Below are positions 61,172-64,000 of a stretch of 64,000 bases of DNA, in pieces. The notes under the pieces are model-generated. The model saw only the letters and a list, made by a program, of their open reading frames with translations, was not told the origin of the DNA and made no database searches. Position 1 is the first letter of the stretch. Every line of letters begins with the position of its first letter. A program made the translations under genes and the position numbers. Origin of the DNA: Halomonas sp. (lineage in GTDB: Bacteria > Pseudomonadota > Gammaproteobacteria > Pseudomonadales > Halomonadaceae); assembly GCF_017983445.1 (NCBI RefSeq), contig NZ_JAGOBJ010000007.1, positions 1 through 64,000 of the forward strand, in the 5' to 3' direction.

Positions 61172-61900
61172 TCAGTGAGCAATCATTTCTTCAACAATTT
61201 CATCGCCGTTTAAATCAGACGGATAGTACGTCGGCCAGTTAGTGACTTCGTTAAGCAGCGCTTCGCGATCATCTCCCCAGTAAAGGTGGAAGTGGTGCGC
61301 GTCGGTTGGATAAATATCGTGGTCGCTAAATTGAATGTACTGGGGAAGATTGTCAGCGGCGTCCTCGCCCTCTAGTTCGAAAATAAACCGTACGCCGCGG
61401 TTGCCCGCTTCGTAGGTTAAAATTTCGTAGCCATCATATTGATACTCGCCCGCGTTCTCTTCACCATTTTCAAAAAAAGTGACGTTATTGCCTTCAATCA
61501 CGATCCGGTCAACGGCTGTTTGGTAACCGGTATCGTAGTACTCCTTGTACTCTTCCGCCGTTTTATCGCCATGCTCGGCTTTATGGGCAAATACCTCATC
61601 CAGCGTGCCGTCCTCTAAATAGGGATAGACGGACTGCCAATCGCCTTCCCAGTCGGATAGCGGGCGGTCCGCCACCTGATCATCACTAAAATGCCCAGAG
61701 TAGATATCGCTATTGTGATCATGCCCGTGATCGTGCGAATGGTCATGACCATGAGAGTAGTCGTGTGAATGATCATGTGAGTGGCCATGATCATGGCCGT
61801 GGTGTTCATGCTTGTCGTCTGCAACAGCAGACTGAATGCCTGCCAGTGCCAGCGAGCTGATAGCTAATGCACTAAGCGCTTTTGATGAAAGTAACGGCAT
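61172..61900 (-). CDS. zinT: ZinT-family zinc-binding protein with His-rich N-terminus
   Basis: A 242-residue periplasmic protein: signal peptide (about 1-27, ending AVADD), a His/Asp-rich segment of about 35 residues (about 31-65) and a lipocalin-like ZinT/YodA domain with LSDWEGDWQSVYPYLEDGTLD (about 83-103) and DAHHFHLYWGD (about 205-215, zinc ligands). E. coli ZinT helps ZnuA take up zinc; the long His/Asp run suggests extra metal storage or chelation. No znu genes are adjacent. The start follows GGAAG. Confidence 0.93.
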   Translation of the reverse strand: MPLLSSKALSALAISSLALAGIQSAVADDKHEHHGHDHGHSHDHSHDYSHGHDHSHDHGHDHNSDIYSGHFSDDQVADRPLSDWEGDWQSVYPYLEDGTLDEVFAHKAEHGDKTAEEYKEYYDTGYQTAVDRIVIEGNNVTFFENGEENAGEYQYDGYEILTYEAGNRGVRFIFELEGEDAADNLPQYIQFSDHDIYPTDAHHFHLYWGDDREALLNEVTNWPTYYPSDLNGDEIVEEMIAH

Positions 61901-61951
61901 CTTTCAGACTTCCTTTTCCAGTGAATGAATTATTCTTACATGGCCCATAAA

Positions 61952-61969
61952 GATACAATATAACATATC
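61952..61969. promoter_or_regulatory. Candidate Zur box upstream of zinT
   Basis: Minus strand GATATGTTATATTGTATC resembles the gammaproteobacterial Zur consensus (TGTTATAnTATAACA) at about 12 of 15 core positions and lies about 50 bp before zinT. The rest of 61901-62235 has no gene and no convincing promoter for the antiporter. Confidence 0.6.
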
Positions 61970-62235
61970 ATTCATCAAACATGATATCGACCGCCCGCTT
62001 ATAGCTATTTTACCCTTGCACTATCGTCGACATGACCAGTGTCGAGTCAGTATTTCCAGATATGCTATAAACCGCGTTGACTCAAGCAAGTACAGCCCGG
62101 CACTACCATTCAATAGTGAAATTTTGGCCAATATTTTGTCTTCTTTGACGTTAAAATAATTGGTCTCGCTATGTATTAAATTAACGCTTATAGTCACTGA
62201 CATTAGGCGTTGAGGCTTCATGGTGGAGACCATTT

Positions 62236-63198
62236 ATGTTGCTCTATGGACTGAGTTTACTAGCAGGTATTGCGCTTTTAACGCTAGGCGGCGAAGGGTT
62301 GATTCGCGGCGCCGTCGCCGGAGCTAAACGACTGGGTGTATCGCCTCTTTTTACCGGGCTGGTGATTGTAGGGTTTGGTACCTCATCGCCGGAGCTTGTG
62401 GTCTCGATCCACGCCGCCATGAACCAGCAGCCTGATATCGCGATTGGTAACGTGGTCGGCAGCAACATTGGCAATATCTTATTGATCCTGGGCGTTTGCG
62501 CTCTTATCTGTCCGATGACCACCCAGCCACAGGCGCTCAAGCGCGACGGGCTGGTAATGATACTGGCTGCAGTGCTATTTATTATTTTGGCTTCTAACGG
62601 CAGTCTAGGGCGTTTTGATGCGGCCATATTCCTCGTTAGTCTGGCAGCTTATCTGATATGGGCCTACCGCAGCGAAAGTGGTCAGCATACCCCTTCCGCC
62701 GAGTTACATGCTGCCGAGGCAGACGAAGTCACCAAGCTGCCCAGCAGCACGCTGTTTATCGTAATGGCCTTGATTGTCGGCCTGGCCCTGCTGATCGGCG
62801 GGTCTCAGCTGTTGCTCTATGGTGCCATTGGTATTGCCCAGGCGATGGGTATTTCAGAAGCGGTGATCGGGCTTACTATCGTGGCCATTGGTACATCACT
62901 GCCCGAGCTTGCGGTCTCGGTCATTGCAGCTCTACGACGGCACGCTGATGTGGCAGTGGGTAATATCCTGGGCAGCAATATCTTTAACATACTTGGCATA
63001 CTGGGCGTGTCCGCCTTCTTGCAGCCGCTGGCGCTGGTCGAGCGTATGGCAGCGTTTGATCAGTGGGTAATGCTGGGTGCCTCCGCGCTTCTTATCGCAT
63101 TCCTTTATACCGGTCTGCGCCTGTCACGCGGTGAAGGGTTCTTACTATTGATGGGGTACGCAGCCTATCTGATAGCCAGTTTCACCGTCATCAGCTAG
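62236..63198 (+). CDS. yrbG: Calcium/sodium antiporter (YrbG/CaxA family)
   Basis: A 320-residue inner-membrane K+-independent Ca2+/Na+ exchanger with ten helices in two inverted halves. The alpha-repeats read GFGTSSPELVVS (about 51-62) and AIGTSLPELAVS (about 216-227), each followed by GNxxGSNIxNI (about 71 and 236). A hydrophilic loop links the halves at about 150-170. The ATG follows GTGGAGACC. Confidence 0.93.
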   Translation: MLLYGLSLLAGIALLTLGGEGLIRGAVAGAKRLGVSPLFTGLVIVGFGTSSPELVVSIHAAMNQQPDIAIGNVVGSNIGNILLILGVCALICPMTTQPQALKRDGLVMILAAVLFIILASNGSLGRFDAAIFLVSLAAYLIWAYRSESGQHTPSAELHAAEADEVTKLPSSTLFIVMALIVGLALLIGGSQLLLYGAIGIAQAMGISEAVIGLTIVAIGTSLPELAVSVIAALRRHADVAVGNILGSNIFNILGILGVSAFLQPLALVERMAAFDQWVMLGASALLIAFLYTGLRLSRGEGFLLLMGYAAYLIASFTVIS

Positions 63199-63246
63199 AA
63201 CGCCCTGATCGTTATTAAACGTATTGTTATTAGCTATTAATTAAAA

Positions 63247-63804
63247 GTGGAGCGACGTTTGATTCTTGGCACTTTAGGCCCTGGCGATAGCAATCATGCG
63301 CTGATTGCTCAACGCTACCTTGCTCGCCATGCAGTAAAGCAAGCAAAGCTTACGCTGTTTGATGATTTCGAAATGGCCTTTGAATCCCTACTGAAAGGCA
63401 CGATCACGCATGTGCTCCAATGTACTGCACATTTCAGCCATGCAGACTGCGTTGGGCATTATATGCATCGCGCTTATCCAGTGGATGCCGTAATTGCTGC
63501 CAGCAAACCGTTAGCACTATTGGCACGGCGGGATATAGAGATGCCCAGGCACGTGGCATTACAACCTGCCACGCGCTTTTACACGGACCTGAGCGAGTTT
63601 AAAGCAATTATCGAAGCGCCTACCACCGTAGCGGTTGCCCAAGGGCTACTTGACGGGCGTTATCAGGCAGGCATCTGTGCCGAGGAGGTGCTTGAAAAAG
63701 CACCCGACACGCTTCGCTTGGTGAAATCCTTGGGCGCAGCACTAGATACCTGGGTTGTGTATGCCACCACGCCGCTTAAAGCCGACTCACCACTTATTTT
63801 ATAA
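63247..63804 (+). CDS. Prephenate dehydratase-like/periplasmic-binding-fold protein, function unknown
   Basis: A 185-residue protein without signal peptide. The start LGTLGPGDSNHALIAQRY resembles the G-P-x-G-T-x-S segment of prephenate dehydratase and of BacA-type prephenate decarboxylases, and the domain length fits a single type 2 periplasmic-binding-like unit. A HADCVGHYMHR segment (about 65-75) is distinctive. I give it no enzyme name. The start is a GTG at 63247; a TTG at 63259 is possible. Confidence 0.65.
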   Translation: MERRLILGTLGPGDSNHALIAQRYLARHAVKQAKLTLFDDFEMAFESLLKGTITHVLQCTAHFSHADCVGHYMHRAYPVDAVIAASKPLALLARRDIEMPRHVALQPATRFYTDLSEFKAIIEAPTTVAVAQGLLDGRYQAGICAEEVLEKAPDTLRLVKSLGAALDTWVVYATTPLKADSPLIL

Positions 63805-63855
63805 CCTATCTCGTCAGCCACACCCCTACCATCCGTTCAAGATGTTTGCTTAGTC

Positions 63856-64000
63856 CTAAATCACAAAGATAACAATAGCCCCCACCACGAGAAGCGCCGC
63901 ACGCAGCCACAGAGCTTTACGGGCAATAACTCCAAATGATATGGCGCTCAGCCCAACGGCAACTTTACCGGCATCAAACAACGCCCCGGCAGGGTCGAAA
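63856..64000 (-). CDS. C-terminal part of a membrane protein, truncated by the window edge
   Basis: On the minus strand a frame entering at 64000 reads FDPAGALFDAGKVAVGL, then about 30 hydrophobic residues with two likely helices, ending in VIFVI and TAG at 63856. About 48 residues are visible. I do not recognise the family. Confidence 0.6.
   Translation of the reverse strand, partial: FDPAGALFDAGKVAVGLSAISFGVIARKALWLRAALLVVGAIVIFVI

Overview
This window is chromosomal DNA from a gammaproteobacterium, most probably a member of the Halomonadaceae (Halomonas/Vreelandella type). The evidence is the Pseudomonas-like gene order (dksA-gluQ-cbrA-cbrB-pcnB-folK-panB-panC; yggS-proC-yggT-metX-metW; rlmE-ftsH-folP-glmM-tpiA-secG-tRNAs-rimP-nusA-infB; recN/fur/bamE/rnfH/ratA/smpB), the moderate GC content and the acidic protein tails. 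The assignment comes from reading the sequence, not from a database search.

Layout. 1-372: 5' end of a 16S rRNA gene (minus strand) with its leader and promoter, downstream of tyrS. 1.9-9.1 kb: anmK, a short relic of pilT, yggS-proC-yggT, metX-metW, then sfsA and an aminotransferase on the opposite strand. 9.3-20.2 kb: dksA, gluQ, a small coupled membrane ORF, the CbrA/CbrB carbon-nitrogen two-component system, a CrcZ-type regulatory RNA behind a sigma-54 promoter, pcnB, folK and the pantothenate genes panB, panC and panD. 20.4-22.9 kb: a thiolase and an MFS exporter. 23-38.9 kb (minus strand): the transcription/translation supercluster pnp, rpsO, truB, rbfA, infB, nusA, rimP, two tRNAs, secG, tpiA, glmM, folP, ftsH and rlmE. 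39-45.5 kb: yhbY, then greA, carB, carA and dapB. carA has an attenuator-like leader with a small leader ORF. 45.6-50.0 kb: an accessory block (DUF2218 protein, Fe-siderophore/metal-type ABC transporter, EamA exporter) lying between dapB and dnaJ. 50.1-54.1 kb: dnaJ, dnaK and grpE with two sigma-32 promoters. 54.4-59.0 kb: recN, fur, bamE, rnfH, ratA, smpB and the tmRNA gene ssrA. 59.0-60.3 kb: a small element carrying a toxin-antitoxin pair, flanked by imperfect copies of the ssrA 3' end. 60.6-64.0 kb: an LprI-like protein, a His-rich ZinT with a Zur-like site, a Ca2+/Na+ antiporter, a prephenate-dehydratase-like protein and a truncated membrane protein.

How the parts work together. Most of the window is core housekeeping. 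The regulatory highlights are (i) the CbrAB-CrcZ module, which in Pseudomonas relieves Hfq/Crc catabolite repression; (ii) a carA leader that looks like translation-coupled attenuation followed by competing hairpins over the Shine-Dalgarno; (iii) heat-shock control of grpE and dnaK; and (iv) metal-responsive control (Fur, Zur) of the transport genes. The clearest signs of genome change are the 17-codon pilT relic, the ssrA-linked toxin-antitoxin island and the iron-uptake block inserted between dnaJ and dapB. No CRISPR array, insertion sequence or complete prophage was seen.
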